Shown here: positions 22,790 to 34,139 of the stretch, piece after piece
Position numbering within the stretch: position 1 is the stretch's first letter
Layout of the letters: every line of letters starts with the position of its first letter
Assembly (NCBI GenBank): GCA_037178625.1
Contig: CM074143.1
Location: forward strand, 124,001-188,000
Direction of reading: 5' to 3'
DNA: 64,000 bases
Source of the DNA: Skeletonema tropicum
Taxonomy: Eukaryota; Bacillariophyta; Thalassiosirophyceae; Thalassiosirales; Thalassiosiraceae
Notes under the pieces: model-generated
What the model was told of the DNA's origin: nothing
Databases searched by the model: none
What the model saw: the letters and a program-made list of their open reading frames with translations, nothing else
Translations under genes and position numbers: made by a program

Positions 22790-22985
22790 AAAACGCATTG
22801 AAGGACGGCGGACAATTCAACGGATGCTTTCGCGATTTTAAACAAGATCCAACTGACTGCACAATTAGATCCAGCACTGCATCAACACACAAAACCACAT
22901 CATGGCGGCGGGGTCTTTTGGGTGAAAACTCAACTTGTACCCCCCTAGAGCGGGCTAGCCAAAAATTTTATCCCCCGGGGGGTAG
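22790..22985 (-). mobile_element. Internal fragment of the 26-base-TIR transposon family
   Basis: AACGCATTGAAGG..., GGACAATTCAACGG, GATTTTAAACAAGATCCAAC, GGTGAAAACTCAA and GGCTAGCCAAAAATTTTAT match the reverse complement of about 56340-56560 in the complete copy. The terminal GCGGAGTTTCCCTG part is absent here. It is in the opposite orientation to the copy at 56.3 kb. Confidence 0.75.
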
Positions 22986-23049
22986 AGTTGAAGAGCTTCC
23001 TGTCGAGAGACAGAGTAGACGGTGATGTCAACCAGTACAAAAAGTTTGT

Positions 23050-23121
23050 TCCGCTACTGGGACTCGAACCCAGGTATCCTGCGTGAAAGGCAAGTATGAT
23101 AACCACCTACATCATAGCGGA
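23050..23121 (-). tRNA. tRNA-Glu (anticodon UUC)
   Basis: The minus strand folds as a standard 72-base cloverleaf. The acceptor arms TCCGCTA and TAGCGGA pair perfectly. The anticodon stem is CTTGC/GCAGG with loop CTTTCAC (anticodon TTC), and the T arm is CTGGG-TTCGAGT-CCCAG. A short three-pair D stem and an A-box (TGATGTAGGTGG) are present. CCA is not encoded and no intron is seen. This is a rare functional RNA gene within a repeat-rich interval and looks intact. Confidence 0.9.
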
Positions 23122-23613
23122 TTGGCGATTTTTGGCGAAAACTGTAAGTTTATAAAGATATTATAAAGATATTGCTCAAGGACCAGAGAGGCACCCCTCT
23201 TCGCTTTCTGAAGTAGGCCAAGCTACCACACCACCTCTTACGGCACCAAATGCGATGCCAACATCTTTAGTCGACTCAATGATAAGTAGACCATAAATCC
23301 TCGAACTTTCATTCCAGGTCTTTACATGGCTGGATCAGATGTCTTCCTTCTGGCACTGTGCGGAGCAATGTACGATATGGGGGAATCTTAAGCTTAAGGT
23401 GAGGGGCCGCTTCCATCCTCTTTCTCTCGGAATTTGCTAACGATGAACAAGATGAGAATTCAAAGATGAGTCGCGTTGCAGCTATTTGATGGCCACCAAG
23501 AACATTATCACCGATCCTGTTGCCAATACAATTAGACCGGGAAACTTTTATTCATAAACATGACTAGAGGCTTCAACATGAGACTTATTTTATCAAATAG
23601 CACAGTAAGTTAA

Positions 23614-23669
23614 ATAATAATATAACAGAAATTTTAAAGTACGTCTGATTAGCCCTCTAGGGGCGAAAA
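23614..23669. repeat. Interspersed short repeat copy
   Basis: AATAATATAACAGAAATTTT then AAAGTACGTCTGATTAGCCC and TCTAGGGGCGAAA, almost identical to 17392-17450, over 6 kb away. Confidence 0.85.
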
Positions 23670-24644
23670 TATTGTGTGGGATCTTTCTCTCTTCTACTTA
23701 AGCAGTTGGTGCAGAGGTAGGCTCGTATTTTTGCTTTATTTTGTGACAAACAACGAATCTAATCAAGCGTATCGATATATCATATCTAATATTTTTTGTT
23801 CAGCCGAACAGTACAAATGGGGATGATGCGATGACGTCACCCCATCATCGTCACAGTAGATACAGGTACTTTTCTTTGTAAGCGGAACAAGAAACAACAT
23901 GGCCCCTGCCTCGAATCTCGATTCCTGCCGGCATCATAAAATCACAAATCGGCTACAAATCAACAACCTACTTACACCACACTTTAGAGACCATACTACT
24001 TCTTATCACATCACTATCCGACCTACTTTAGTTGTAGAGTTTTAGAGTCGATTGTCGATTGTTCACAATTCACACCTGACACCGGCATGATCAGCTGCGC
24101 CAACGCCGTTCAATAGATTTGGCGGCATTCTCAAACAAAACAATATATTGCGTCACGTGACCATGATGCCATGATGCCGGTGCTACCACATCGCCATCAA
24201 GCCGCTGTAGAAAGTCTCTTCTCGCTAGGTACCACTTGTTGTGTCATGTGGCATTGACTTTCTCACGCGAGTTTTGAACTGACACTGACACACACTCGCA
24301 TGCAACCCGATCTTGTCAACGTGGATGCCGGGCCACTTCCTCAACGAATTGCATCTTGATCCAGCAGAAAAATGCAGTTCGTGCATGATTGTAAGTAATG
24401 TGCTGAATCTAATTTAATTGGATTTGGATAAGAATAAAACTTTTCAAGAAAGAATTTTGAAGCTCAACATTTGAATATGCCCAGAAAACGCCCATCTCTT
24501 TTTGTGGGTAGTTTCTTTTGACCCTTCAGCTTCCTCAGGAGTTTGCACATGTTTTCTCTTGGTGTCATGGCTTTTGTGTTAGTGTCTGGGGTTTTCTTAT
24601 TGACTTTGTTTGATAAGATGGTTCTGTTTCACTCAACAAGGCAA

Positions 24645-24699
24645 AAAAATTAACGGAAATCTTAAAGTACGTCATGGTTGGCCCTCCAGGGGCGAAATT
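24645..24699. repeat. Interspersed short repeat copy, diverged
   Basis: TTAACGGAAATCTTAAAGTA then CGTCATGGTTGGCCCTCCAG and GGGCGAAATT. Same family and orientation as 23614-23669 with several substitutions. Confidence 0.75.
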
Positions 24700-25847
24700 A
24701 TCTACAATTATCTAGAGCAATGTCACAAGTTACTACCCTTCGAGTGTAATTAAGCAAATAACCAACAAGTGAAACAGTCAAGCATCCGGAAATGATATGA
24801 GATTTCCGGCTCTCGCTGCCCTTTGGAGGTACAAGGTTGCTACTATCAAGGTGTGACGTGTCTGCTTGATAGCTGCAGCTACAGCTACAGCTCTTGGAGG
24901 CCACTTCACTTGGGTAGAAATGCTTGCTCGGACAGAGGAACTGGAGTGCTGAGGTTCGGGACTTGTGTCCTGTGTTTGCAGGAGTATTTTCTTGTTAATC
25001 TAAATAGGACAAGATAGAAATTGGGGCTGGGGTCCTATGAGCCCAACCAACATTCATAGGTTTGTCACGGTTGGAGTGACAATCTAGGAGCTGCATACTT
25101 GTTATGTCTTACTGAACGAGAGACTGGGATCTTAGTTTTATTGTGTTCATCTCAACGCTTGCCATTGTCAGTGCTTTGGATGCTTCGCTTAATATGTAAT
25201 GAGAATGTTGTTTCATTTGTATCTCAATGACAATGAGTCGTGTTGGACTTTGATTTGTACGCAGGCTTCCCACCCTACTGCTAACTACTTCTTGTGAGCA
25301 CTCTTAAATGGCTCTACTATTTCTTCACTCTAGCAAACCTCTCAGTATGATAGAGAATGCATTTAATCACTTAATCTACAGTTTGTCTCATGTGTCTATT
25401 GTACCTCTTAACACATCGAGTTACAGTTTTGGATCTGCTCTGCTGTCACACAATGTTATTTAAGACTGGTCCAATAAAAAGTTGCAGTAAAATAAAGGGG
25501 CTAGAGAGACGGACGAAAAACTCACACATCACAAAAAAAGTGTCAATAAGTAGTAGGTGAATGTGATATGAACGCTTTGTGCAGTATAAATGTATGATAT
25601 ATCGTTGTAAAGCTAATTATATTGTCTTTCTAAAGATTTAAAGAAGAGCTTAATAAATTTGCATAAGGCTGATCCAACGCCAATCCTTTTTGACCCTTTT
25701 GTGAGTGGACCGTCTGTCCATCTTTTCTCGAAGTTCGACTAAAATAGTAGGAGTAACTGCCACTTTTTATTGGACCAGTCTTATTTACAGTTCACCTGTG
25801 AACCTCTTCCCAAACGAACCAAAACGGCAACGTTTTTGTGCTGGGGC

Positions 25848-25912
25848 TGCAAAAACCGGTCACGGAGGGTGCAAAAACCGATCACGGAGGAGTGCAAAAA
25901 CCGGTCACCTCC
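25848..25912. repeat. Short degenerate tandem repeat, about 21-base unit x3
   Basis: TGCAAAAACCGGTCACGGAG recurs at 25848, 25870 and 25893 with one or two changes; GATCGGTTTTGA nearby (about 25979) is an inverted echo. Confidence 0.8.
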
Positions 25913-26380
25913 AGTCACGAGGTTCAACGTTTATCGTGTAACACATAAAAAAACTAGTCACGTAGAGTTTTGATACGTGATCGGTTTTGACATCAAACCC
26001 ATCAAACTCCCATCAAACCATGATGTCCGTCAGAGATAGCCGGCGCCAACTGCTGCATACACAAATAATGACTTGATCGTCGGCCGCACCCAGCCGGTCC
26101 TTTGGATCGATCTGTAGAGGCAAAACACTCAAATCGCCGACGTAGTTATTCAAATTGTGTACAAACATCAGGAGCGATGTTTGTGGCACCTCTCAGCGTC
26201 GACGGCTCCTTCTAAACTCCATCTTCGGACGATTCCTTAAACCAATCCAGCATAAATGAGGATAAAGAATATTGCAATACTGCTGACAATCCGATAAATT
26301 CATTGCATCATCAAGATCACAAAATACTCAACACGTGGTGATTGGGATGCTTTGGGCATTGCTCGACGTCAACCAAACCG

Positions 26381-26798
26381 ATGCGTCGGGTGAAGCTAGT
26401 GTCCCTCCTGGTAGTGGAAACACTCTTCGAATGGTTCATATCCATCGGCTTGGTCAAAGATACGGTTTTGCTGGCGCTGGTGGCCGTATCATTCGGTTAT
26501 GCAAGTGGCTTTGTAGCGTATGTAATAGGGCATATGTCCGCACACATAACATCTTCATGCTACAATTATTATCTAGTATGAGCAGCATCAACAATAACGC
26601 ATGGAATTACTCTACTTGTGCCATTTTGTGTGGTTTTGCAGTGGAGAAGGTTTCAAAGTTTGGAACAAGCGAATACATAATATGTGAGGGCGAGGAAGCA
26701 TTACTGATAGTATTCAACTCTTGCGGCAAAAAAGATTTGAGATTCGACAACAAATCAGTTCTACCGCACAGCAGAAGATTGGAGAGGACTGTAACTGA
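26381..26798 (+). CDS. Small spliced membrane protein, unrecognised
   Basis: Model: join(26381..26517, 26642..26683, 26735..26798), about 80 residues. Exon 1 starts MRRVKLVSLLVVETLFEWF and is a run of hydrophobic helices up to SFGYASGFVA. The donor GC/GTATGT (26518) and acceptor TTTTGCAG (26641) join to give AGEGFKVWNKRIHN. A second short intron (26684-26734, donor GTGAGG) leads to IFEIRQQISSTAQQKIGED and a stop. I infer one or two membrane-spanning helices and a short charged C-terminal tail. The family is not recognised. A competing unspliced 176-residue ORF in another frame covers 26335-26865; I prefer the spliced model because its exons read more like protein. The last exon is the least certain. 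Confidence 0.5.
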
Positions 26799-27307
26799 TA
26801 TAATAAAGAAAGTTGACACACATGAAAGAGAGTTCACAGCCTTACTATCCATATCAAGAGTTTAGGTCCTGCAGGTCCTGCGTGATGCATTCAAGAAGCC
26901 ATCGATGTAGCCTTGAGCTTGAGGCTTGAATAAACATTAATATAGGAGAAAAATAACAATATATTTATTTATTAGAAGAATAACAATAGTAATCTGCATC
27001 TTTCATCTGTTGATGCAGCTACCAGACGACACGAACTTTCCTCCTTCTTTCCTCCCTTCTTTTTCGCCCCCAAAATCGACGAAGGAACCGCCACGAAAAA
27101 AATGCCACCAAAACAACAATAACAACGAAGTACATAACAACAACATACACATGGCGACCATGCCATAGCCAAGTGGGTTGGTGATTCATTAATCAGCTGG
27201 GAGTCTTGTTGTTCCCGAGAAGAGGTTTCAATCAGTTAGGTGTATAATATCTTGATGGCGACGGCACATCACCACGCACCACCCGTTAGGTACGATAGAT
27301 GTGAAAA
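26799..27307. other. Intergenic stretch
   Basis: No gene seen. It presumably contains the 3' end of the upstream gene and the promoter of the 27308 gene. GGTCCTGCAGGTCCTGCGTG (26866-26885) is a small local repeat. Confidence 0.4.
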
Positions 27308-28273
27308 ATGAGTTGTCGATATCAAATAAACCGCCTTTGGAACGGCATTGCACCCATTTTAACCACCAATCTCATAGAAGCTGGAGTCATCGAGGCGGCT
27401 GCTAATGAATCGCTAACCTGTTCGGCGGTAACTGCTTTTGATCGATACACTAATTATTCGCCACTGACATCACCGGCAGCAGCAGCAGCAGCGCAGGAAC
27501 TGGATGCATTTCCTACCAATAATCGGAGGCGTCGTCGTCGTCGTCGTCCATCTTCCCAATCAAAGCAGGCGGCAGACGATCTTAATAACGAGTCATCTAC
27601 GGCGTCTACGCCGAATGATAATTTCTTTGAGTATCAAAGACGTATGGGCTACACGTTCGGCAGCAATCAATCTGATGACTTGTTACGCCAGCAATTGAAA
27701 GAAACACATATTATTGATGCAATAGTCTACTATCTGCAGCACTTTCATGCCATCAATGATGGAGAAGATGATAATAGTGCGAGCAATCTATCGCAACAAC
27801 GCTTGGCTAGCTCTATTATCCACGAGTTGCAATCTGATTCTCCCGAAGTTACTATTGATTTATGGGCGGCTGTCCAGCGTGGGAAAGGGTCGCATCACAA
27901 ATTTCATGTCCATGAGGGTGCAGTCGTTAGTGGAGTGTACTATAGCAGTTGCCCTACGGGTTGTGCTCCACTTGTTCTAAGAAGGCCATTGTTGGATGGT
28001 GATTATGATAATCTCGAATGTGTGACACAAAAAAATAATAGTAATGATGATGATGGAGAGGAGAGAGATGATGACGAAGTAATGATACATCCAAACAATG
28101 GACAGCTAGTGCTCTTTCCTTCGTGGCTCATTCATGGAGTGCCCTTGGCGAAGGAACAAAATGAAGAACCGCCGTCTTCTTCTCTGCCTAGAGTGTCGTG
28201 GGCATTCAATTTGAATGCCAGGCTAGCGTATGTCGGCAATGCATGGGATGTGACTCGACCCTTGATGAGGTGA
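27308..28273 (+). CDS. Putative 2OG-Fe(II) oxygenase-like protein
   Basis: A 321-residue single-exon protein. The C-terminal half has the hallmarks of the TIGR02466-type 2-oxoglutarate/Fe(II) oxygenase fold: HHKFHVHEGAVVSGVYY (metal-binding His region, residues about 196-212), GQLVLFPSWLIHGVPL (second metal His, about 265-280) and PRVSWAFNL (2OG-contacting Arg, about 295-303). The N-terminal part has alanine and arginine runs (RRRRRRRR from a CGT repeat) and is probably disordered. An acidic insert (DDDGEERDDDE) lies inside the core. Substrate unknown. The next gene is on the opposite strand 619 bases away, so transcription is convergent. Confidence 0.75.
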   Translation: MSCRYQINRLWNGIAPILTTNLIEAGVIEAAANESLTCSAVTAFDRYTNYSPLTSPAAAAAAQELDAFPTNNRRRRRRRRPSSQSKQAADDLNNESSTASTPNDNFFEYQRRMGYTFGSNQSDDLLRQQLKETHIIDAIVYYLQHFHAINDGEDDNSASNLSQQRLASSIIHELQSDSPEVTIDLWAAVQRGKGSHHKFHVHEGAVVSGVYYSSCPTGCAPLVLRRPLLDGDYDNLECVTQKNNSNDDDGEERDDDEVMIHPNNGQLVLFPSWLIHGVPLAKEQNEEPPSSSLPRVSWAFNLNARLAYVGNAWDVTRPLMR

Positions 28274-28891
28274 GAATGCTGATTGCGAGTCAAGGTAGCA
28301 ACAAGAATTGTGTACTGGTAACGTAGCAATCGTGGTTCAGCTACGCTTGTTAGGTTCCATTAGTGTTGGTGGGTATTGTACACTCTTAAATCAGATCCCG
28401 GCAGATTGCCGAAGTGAGAATTAGCCTCAGTTGCCTTCGTTGCGGCCTTGCATGCTGTGCGTGTAAACACACGGCAATTGAACAGACCACGAGTCTACTC
28501 AGCACAAGTATATTGTAGGATAGTTGAGTAATTTCGAAGTTATTATTATTATTATTAGAATGTGATTGAACAAATAATAGAAGAATGTTTGATATCCGAA
28601 CTACCATATCATAGTTTTATCGAGCTGAGGAGGCTACGTTCTACGTTGCTTAAGGAGATCACAAGTGGGAGAGAAGGACCAAGTAAGTGAGATGGGGGGA
28701 GTTAGTGGCGCAAAGGAAGGAACATTAATATAGATACTTGGCCGGCACCGTATCTTTCACTGGTACCTACTGGCTAATTCATCAGTTGGAATTGGACGGG
28801 AGCAAGAGATAAGTTAAAAATGACGAATCAAAGATGAATCACCGTGCACTCCCTAATATCTAATAATATGTTTGATTGCTTTATGTAATTA
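28274..28891. other. Convergent intergenic spacer
   Basis: Lies between the ends of two convergent genes. It holds a short TTATTATTATTATTA microsatellite (about 28541-28557). No ORF with protein-like features is seen. Confidence 0.45.
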
Positions 28892-31800
28892 TTACGCATC
28901 GTCCCCTCTTCGTAAACGTGCAAAGACACCCTCGTCCCGAGGCCAGGGAGCCTGGGGCAAAATACCACCAGAGTTTTGTGAAGAGAATTGACCCAAACTC
29001 AAATCCCCCTCAAAGGAAAAAGAATCCAACCCATTATTATTCGTAGTAGTAGTAGTAGATCGGAGCGATGATGATGACACATTGGAATTATGCTGGTTGT
29101 GATCTCCTTCATCCATAGGTGGTAACACACTCGTCCGTTGCGGTGGCGGCATTTGCTGCTGCTGCACATGATGATACGATGGAGGAGATGGCGCTGGTGC
29201 TGCTTGGACTGCAGCATAACTTACAGTCTTGATCGCCTCATTGGTTTCAGTCCGGACAACTTCTCGGGTTGTCAATTCCGTCACCGCATCGACTAATACT
29301 GCCTCTAGCCAAGCTGCACGCTCTTCGGCAGCATCTTTGGCAGTGTCGGATATGTACGACTTGAGCTGCACTCTCTGTAATGCTTCTACCGCACTTTGTC
29401 TATCGGCAGTAATTTGATTGCGCAACGCTTCAATCTCCGCACGAAGAGATTGATTTTCGGATTCCAAAAAGTTGGCCTTTGCCGTTAGCACTTCATTGTC
29501 TGCGGTGAGGGAGGATATACGTGAGACGATGGAAGGACTAATTGGTTGGGAGGTTGGTGCACCACTTCTCATTGGCGAGGAGGAGTTGTTGCTCATTATT
29601 TGTGATTGCTGCACTGGATGAGGAGGAGGTGCGACATTCGGAGTTGTTGGGGATGGTGAAGAATCCTGCATTATGAAGAGATCGGACGATTGTTCCAGCG
29701 CTAAACTTGGAGATTTGCTTCCAATAATAGGTGCTTGAGGGAGTGCAGTATCATTCACTCTATCACCGTAATCTATTGTCGATGACTTCATGGCCTGAGC
29801 AATTTCCATTGGCACTGGCGACTTGGAAACAAGACCAGGAGGTGGTCTCTTTTGATTGGTTGTTTGTGAAGGGCCCGATTCTTTTGCTGACACTGCCTTG
29901 TTGGCGACAACTGGTGGTGCGACGACTTTCTTTGACTTGTTTGCGGAGATGTTGTCCTTTTGTGCAGTTTGGTTGGAAGCAGCAGCAGCTGCGGCGGCGG
30001 CTGCTGCTGCTGCTGCCTTCTTCTTTTCTTTTTTGGCAGCGGCTGCTGCTTTCTTCTTCTCCTTCTTACTCAACGCTTTGGCTGCATCTTTTTCCGACAT
30101 CATCGGCTTTGACTTTTCAGGTGGTGGAGTTGACGACACTTCTACGATCTTCGGTTTGACGGCAATGGGAGCAGGCGTTGCCTTTTTCGCTGGTGTTTTA
30201 CTCACAGCACTTCTAACAAATTGCTCCAAATTCAAATCATCATCCGAGTCTGATTCATCATCGGAATAATCCACCGATGGGATGACGGGGGTAGTAGCAG
30301 GCTTAACATTCTCTTCCACTTTCTGTTCCGAGTTGGTAGCTTTTTTGGAGGATTCCTTCGCTTCCTCTTCTTCTTTGGCTTTCTTTTCAGACCATTCTAA
30401 AGCAAGTGAATCCATCATCTCGGTAATATTGACTTCTTTGGAAGAATCACCCGCCAGTTTCTTTGCCGCGTAGGATGTCCCACGCTGCCGAGTTGTCAAC
30501 GACTTTGGTAATCCTCCTCCCCCCTTGACATTATCATCAATAACTTTGGCAACTTCTTCTGCTGCTTCTTCAGCATTCGATCCCCCCTCTCCTCCATCAG
30601 TCTTCTTTGCTGGTCGTATATCGAAATCTTCATCATTATCACCGACTTTGTACCGTCCTTTATTGACTTCTTCCATTTCCTCTTCCGTCTTTGGTCTTTC
30701 ACTGCATGTAGTCTAAATATAATTAATAATCATGAGCGATCTGTAAGTACAAATGGGGGAGGGGGGACGAACAATAAACACACATACACATTGATGTACT
30801 CACCTCATGCAACGCCGCCTCCGCAAACGTAGGAAAGGTAGCAGTCTTACAAAAATCACAACACCACGCATATGGCATCCCCTTCCCATCCTTTTCAGTA
30901 GCAGTGGTAACATCTTTGGTAACATCCTCTTCATTGAGACCGGTCCGTTCCAATGCATCCCGGATAATTTGTCGATCTTTCTCATCGTAATTTTCCAACA
31001 TGTGTGGTTTTTGTTTCTGTTGTTGCTCACGTAAGTATTTCATTTGATCTGGACTTAGTGGACCTGGTGATGAGGGACGTCCTCCTGCTTTATTGTTGTT
31101 GGCTGTTGTTGTTGTTGTTGTTGATTCTCCTTCGTCATTTTCCTTCGTTTTCTTTTCACCCATTGTTGTTGTTGTCGTTGATTTTTGCTGCTGCTGCTCC
31201 TTTTCTTTTTGTTGTTGTTGGAGTTTTAATTGCTCAGCTTCATTTTGTTTCCGTCGTGCTTCTGCTACGGCAAATTCAATCCTTCGTCGTTTTTCTTCTA
31301 CAGTTTCTTTTTTGGTAGTGGTGGTAGTTGCTGCGGGTGGTGGTGGTGGTGTGGTAGATTTTGATAGTGGTGGAGGCGGTGGTGATTGTTGTTGTTGTGA
31401 TTGATTCGAAGAGGAGGAGGAATCACCAGATGTTGATGAAATCTCCGACTTTTTCTTGGCAGCAGCAGCAGCCTTTTTCTTTGCCTTCTTTTTAGCATTC
31501 TTCCCCTTCCCACCTCCATTATTCCCATTATTATTATTGTTGTTATTCCCATTGTTGCCACCCTGCTGCTGCTGCTGCTGCGTCTCAGCAATCTCCCTAT
31601 CCAAATCCTCCAACAATTCTTTCTCCGCCTGCTTGGCCAACCCATCTAAATATCCCATCATGGTGGCCTTCATTTTCATCCGCTTTTCTTCATCCGTCAC
31701 AATCATTCGAGGACTTAGCGTGAATAATGGCGGCGGGGAGAACACTCGCATGTGCTTGTCACGGAGAGCCCCCACCATGGTGGCGGCAGTGGCCGGATCG

Positions 31801-32282
31801 TAGCCCAGCAGTAGTAAATTCTGCCATCGCTGATTGTGATATTCATCTTGTAGTAATTCGAATCGCTTCTTTTCGGCGGCCGTGAATGTGCGTGGATAGG
31901 TCCGCTTCCCGTCCGAGGAGCGTCGTCGTCCACCCAATGTTGGTCCGAAGACGTCGTGTGGGTCGTCGATTGTGGAGTAGGCCGATTTGAAGTCGCAGCT
32001 CAGATTGGCCAGCCATACGATCGGTTTGGTGATTTTCAGTTTGTCCTGCAGCGGGCCGAGGCGGAATGCGTTGCTCAGTGATTCTGGTAAATTATGCGGC
32101 TCGAAGCCTGCGAGCCACTTGACGATGGCAAAGTCGCCCTTGTCTTCTAGCTGTGGGTATTGAGCGGGAGCATTGTTGCTGACCGTGGGCACGTTGATTT
32201 TAGCAGCGACCGCCTCTGCATTGAGGGGGCCACTACTGCCGTTATTAGTAGTTCCATCGTTATTGCTGGCGGCTCCACTCAT
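28892..32282 (-). CDS. Long zinc-finger/coiled-coil protein, two exons, unrecognised
   Basis: Model on the minus strand: join(32282..30804, 30712..28892), 1,099 residues. The donor CATGAG/GTGAGT and acceptor ATTTAG join in phase 0 and create a C-x2-C...H-x3-C finger: WCCDFCKTATFPTFAEAALH followed by ETTC. Exon 1 has a globular N-terminal part (GDFAIVKWLAGFEPHNLP, FSPPPLFTLSPRM), then long Gln/Glu/Lys coiled coils and poly-Pro. Exon 2 is acidic and Ala/Lys-rich with a leucine-zipper-like coiled coil (NEVLTAKANFLESENQSLRA) and an end block GGILPQAPWPRDEGVFARL. I infer a scaffold or nucleic-acid-associated protein; the family is not recognised. The intron spans 91 bases. The two halves would look like separate genes without splicing. 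Confidence 0.75.
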
Positions 32283-32477
32283 TATTACTAATCTCTAATT
32301 GTTGGCCGCCTTATTATTCTATTTTATTACGGTTGGTTTGATTTTGGCAGGCTACTAGGACGTAGCGGAGGCCATGGTTCACACAAGATGTGTGTGTGAG
32401 TTCAGCTGGGTTAAAAAAGAGAGAAAAAGGAAGAAAGAGGTGACAGGCAGACAGCGGATGATGACGTGTCAACACCG

Positions 32478-32648
32478 CGGCTGGCCAATTTGAGTGTCGT
32501 ATCACTATAACCCTTATTAACACCTCCACTGGGCGTTAACTTCATTCAATCAAATAACTTGAATTTGATCCCCGCTACAACTACCTTCTCTTACGCGTTA
32601 CGACAAAATCTGGATGCAGAAGAACACAAACGAACACGCAGGAAGATT
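32478..32648 (+). promoter_or_regulatory. Orphan upstream module, copy without a gene
   Basis: CAATTTGAGTGTCGTATCAC ... AACTTGAATTTGATCCCCGC ... ACACAAACGAACACGCAGGA matches the region upstream of the paralog gene at 34140 (33817-33978) and, in part, that at 36340 (36107-36240). Here it is followed by a copia remnant instead of a gene. It could be a leftover of a lost paralog, or now serve the divergent gene starting at 32282. Confidence 0.65.
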
Positions 32649-32879
32649 TATTTTCATTTCATTTTTCTTACGGTGGAGATGACCAATCTATAAGTATTAT
32701 AACACACTATATCGATAATTTTCACTTATTAGGGTAATACGTATTTTATCGATTGTGAGCTCATCGATCTTGGCTCTTGTCATGATCAGCCCTTCTTGGC
32801 TGATACGTGGAGGTAGATGATTGCATTAGCTGCGAGAGACGACGTCAGCATACGTGGGCTGCTTCTTACCTTTCGTGCC

Positions 32880-33805
32880 AGCCCACTTATCCTGTTCACT
32901 CTGATTTCCAACACACTCCTATGAGCCTGAATCAATGGATTGCATTGGTTTAGACTCATCAATTCTTTCCTTCATTTTATCATAGTGACTGGCCATGAGT
33001 TCATCAACATCCACTGGACCATGCTCATCGTGGGTAATGTTCATGATTATGTTCCTGAATCGTCGGAACTTTGCTCCGCCGAGAGGTTTTGTGAAGAAGT
33101 CTCCGATCATTTCATCGGTTGGACAATACTTATCGTAAGACTGCTTCCTTTCGCTTCAACACGTCCGCTACAAAGAAGTACCTGACATTCATATGTCTGG
33201 TTCGCTTGCTGCTTGAGCCTCTCCCGTTGGTCTCTAGCATCATGGCACTCATGTTGTCCTGATGAATGACAGATGGCTTGAGTGGATATCCCTGTGCCTC
33301 CATGAAATATCAAGTCCAAAGGATGGCAGGCATATTATTATCATGCACCCCCACGACTTCAGCTTCTGTTGAACTGGTTGTGTTTATCTTTTGATCACTG
33401 GATGACCCGTCGATCATTCCCCTTCCGAAGGTCATGTACCCTCCAGTGTGACTTCTCATGTCATCGTGCACCGCAAATGCTCCATCAATGAACCAGTGAT
33501 TCTGGTCGAGGTATTCTGCTTCGATGGTCAGCCGTAGCCATTTTGTTCTTCTGATGTATTTCATAGCTCTTGCTAGCTTCTTGTAATCATCCTCGTCAGG
33601 TGTCTTCACTCTCTTGGTGAGGAAGGATACGACCAGCCTTAGATCGGACCTAGCCCGCTGGGATCCAAACAGTTGTATGTGGGGCTTGAGGTTATTTAAA
33701 TCTGTGCTGTCTTGGATCGGAACAGTTCATCTCTTTTTTCGTCAAGCTTCGGCGCGTTATCTCTTGTTTTGAAGAGGTGATCAGCTGCTGGAGTCAACAC
33801 CACAC
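32880..33805 (-). pseudogene. Ty1/copia pol remnant (RT end and RNase H)
   Basis: Three minus-strand frames read in order: VLTPAADHLFKTRDNAPKLD (about 33800) and TPDEDDYKKLARAMKYIRRT with SSSDQKINTTSSTEAEVVGV (RNase H, 33310-33609); QAICHSSGQHECHDARDQRE-frame DNA (33107-33319); and MIGDFFTKPLGGAKFRRFRN (32919-33110), the typical copia end block. At least two frameshifts separate them. Gag, protease, integrase and LTRs are not seen, so it is a dead 3' fragment. Confidence 0.8.
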
Positions 33806-33816
33806 TGGCCATCCAG

Positions 33817-34139
33817 GCCAATTTGAGTGTCGTAAGGTATCACTTTAACCCTTATTAACCCTTCTACTGGGCGTTAACTTCAAATAACTTGAATTTGATC
33901 CCCGCTACGACTACCTTCTCTTCCGCGCTGCGGCAGAATCTGGATACAGAAGAACACAAACGAACACGCAGGAAGAACATCAACGACACGGCACGCGCGC
34001 ACGGGGAATAGATACTTATTTTTTCTTATGACCATGCCGGCCATCCATGTCGAAGTACGTTTTAGTACGTCGCATCATAAAAAAATCTGCAACAGGCAAC
34101 AGGCCACAGGCCTGCAATTGACAGTTAGTCGCCCCAAAC
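33817..34139 (+). promoter_or_regulatory. Upstream module of paralog 1
   Basis: Contains the repeated block starting CAATTTGAGTGTCGTAAGGT and AACTTGAATTTGATCCCCGC, shared with 32478-32648 and 36107-36240, followed by TCTTATGACCATGCC and GTACGTCGCATCATAA just before the ATG. Conservation between copies suggests it holds the promoter, but no defined element was recognised. Confidence 0.55.

Larger units (their letters stand above)
23122..26380. other. Long gene-poor interval
   Basis: No convincing protein gene in about 3.2 kb. It contains two interspersed short-repeat copies (23614-23669, 24645-24699) and a 21-base degenerate tandem repeat (25848-25912). Small ORFs here (for example 24823-25017, 25705-25941) have no protein-like features. 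Confidence 0.5.

Noticed and set aside
30723..30803. C-terminal extension of the 519-residue minus-strand ORF
   Set aside because: This is intron read-through; splicing to 30712 restores the finger Cys and joins the downstream ORF in phase.
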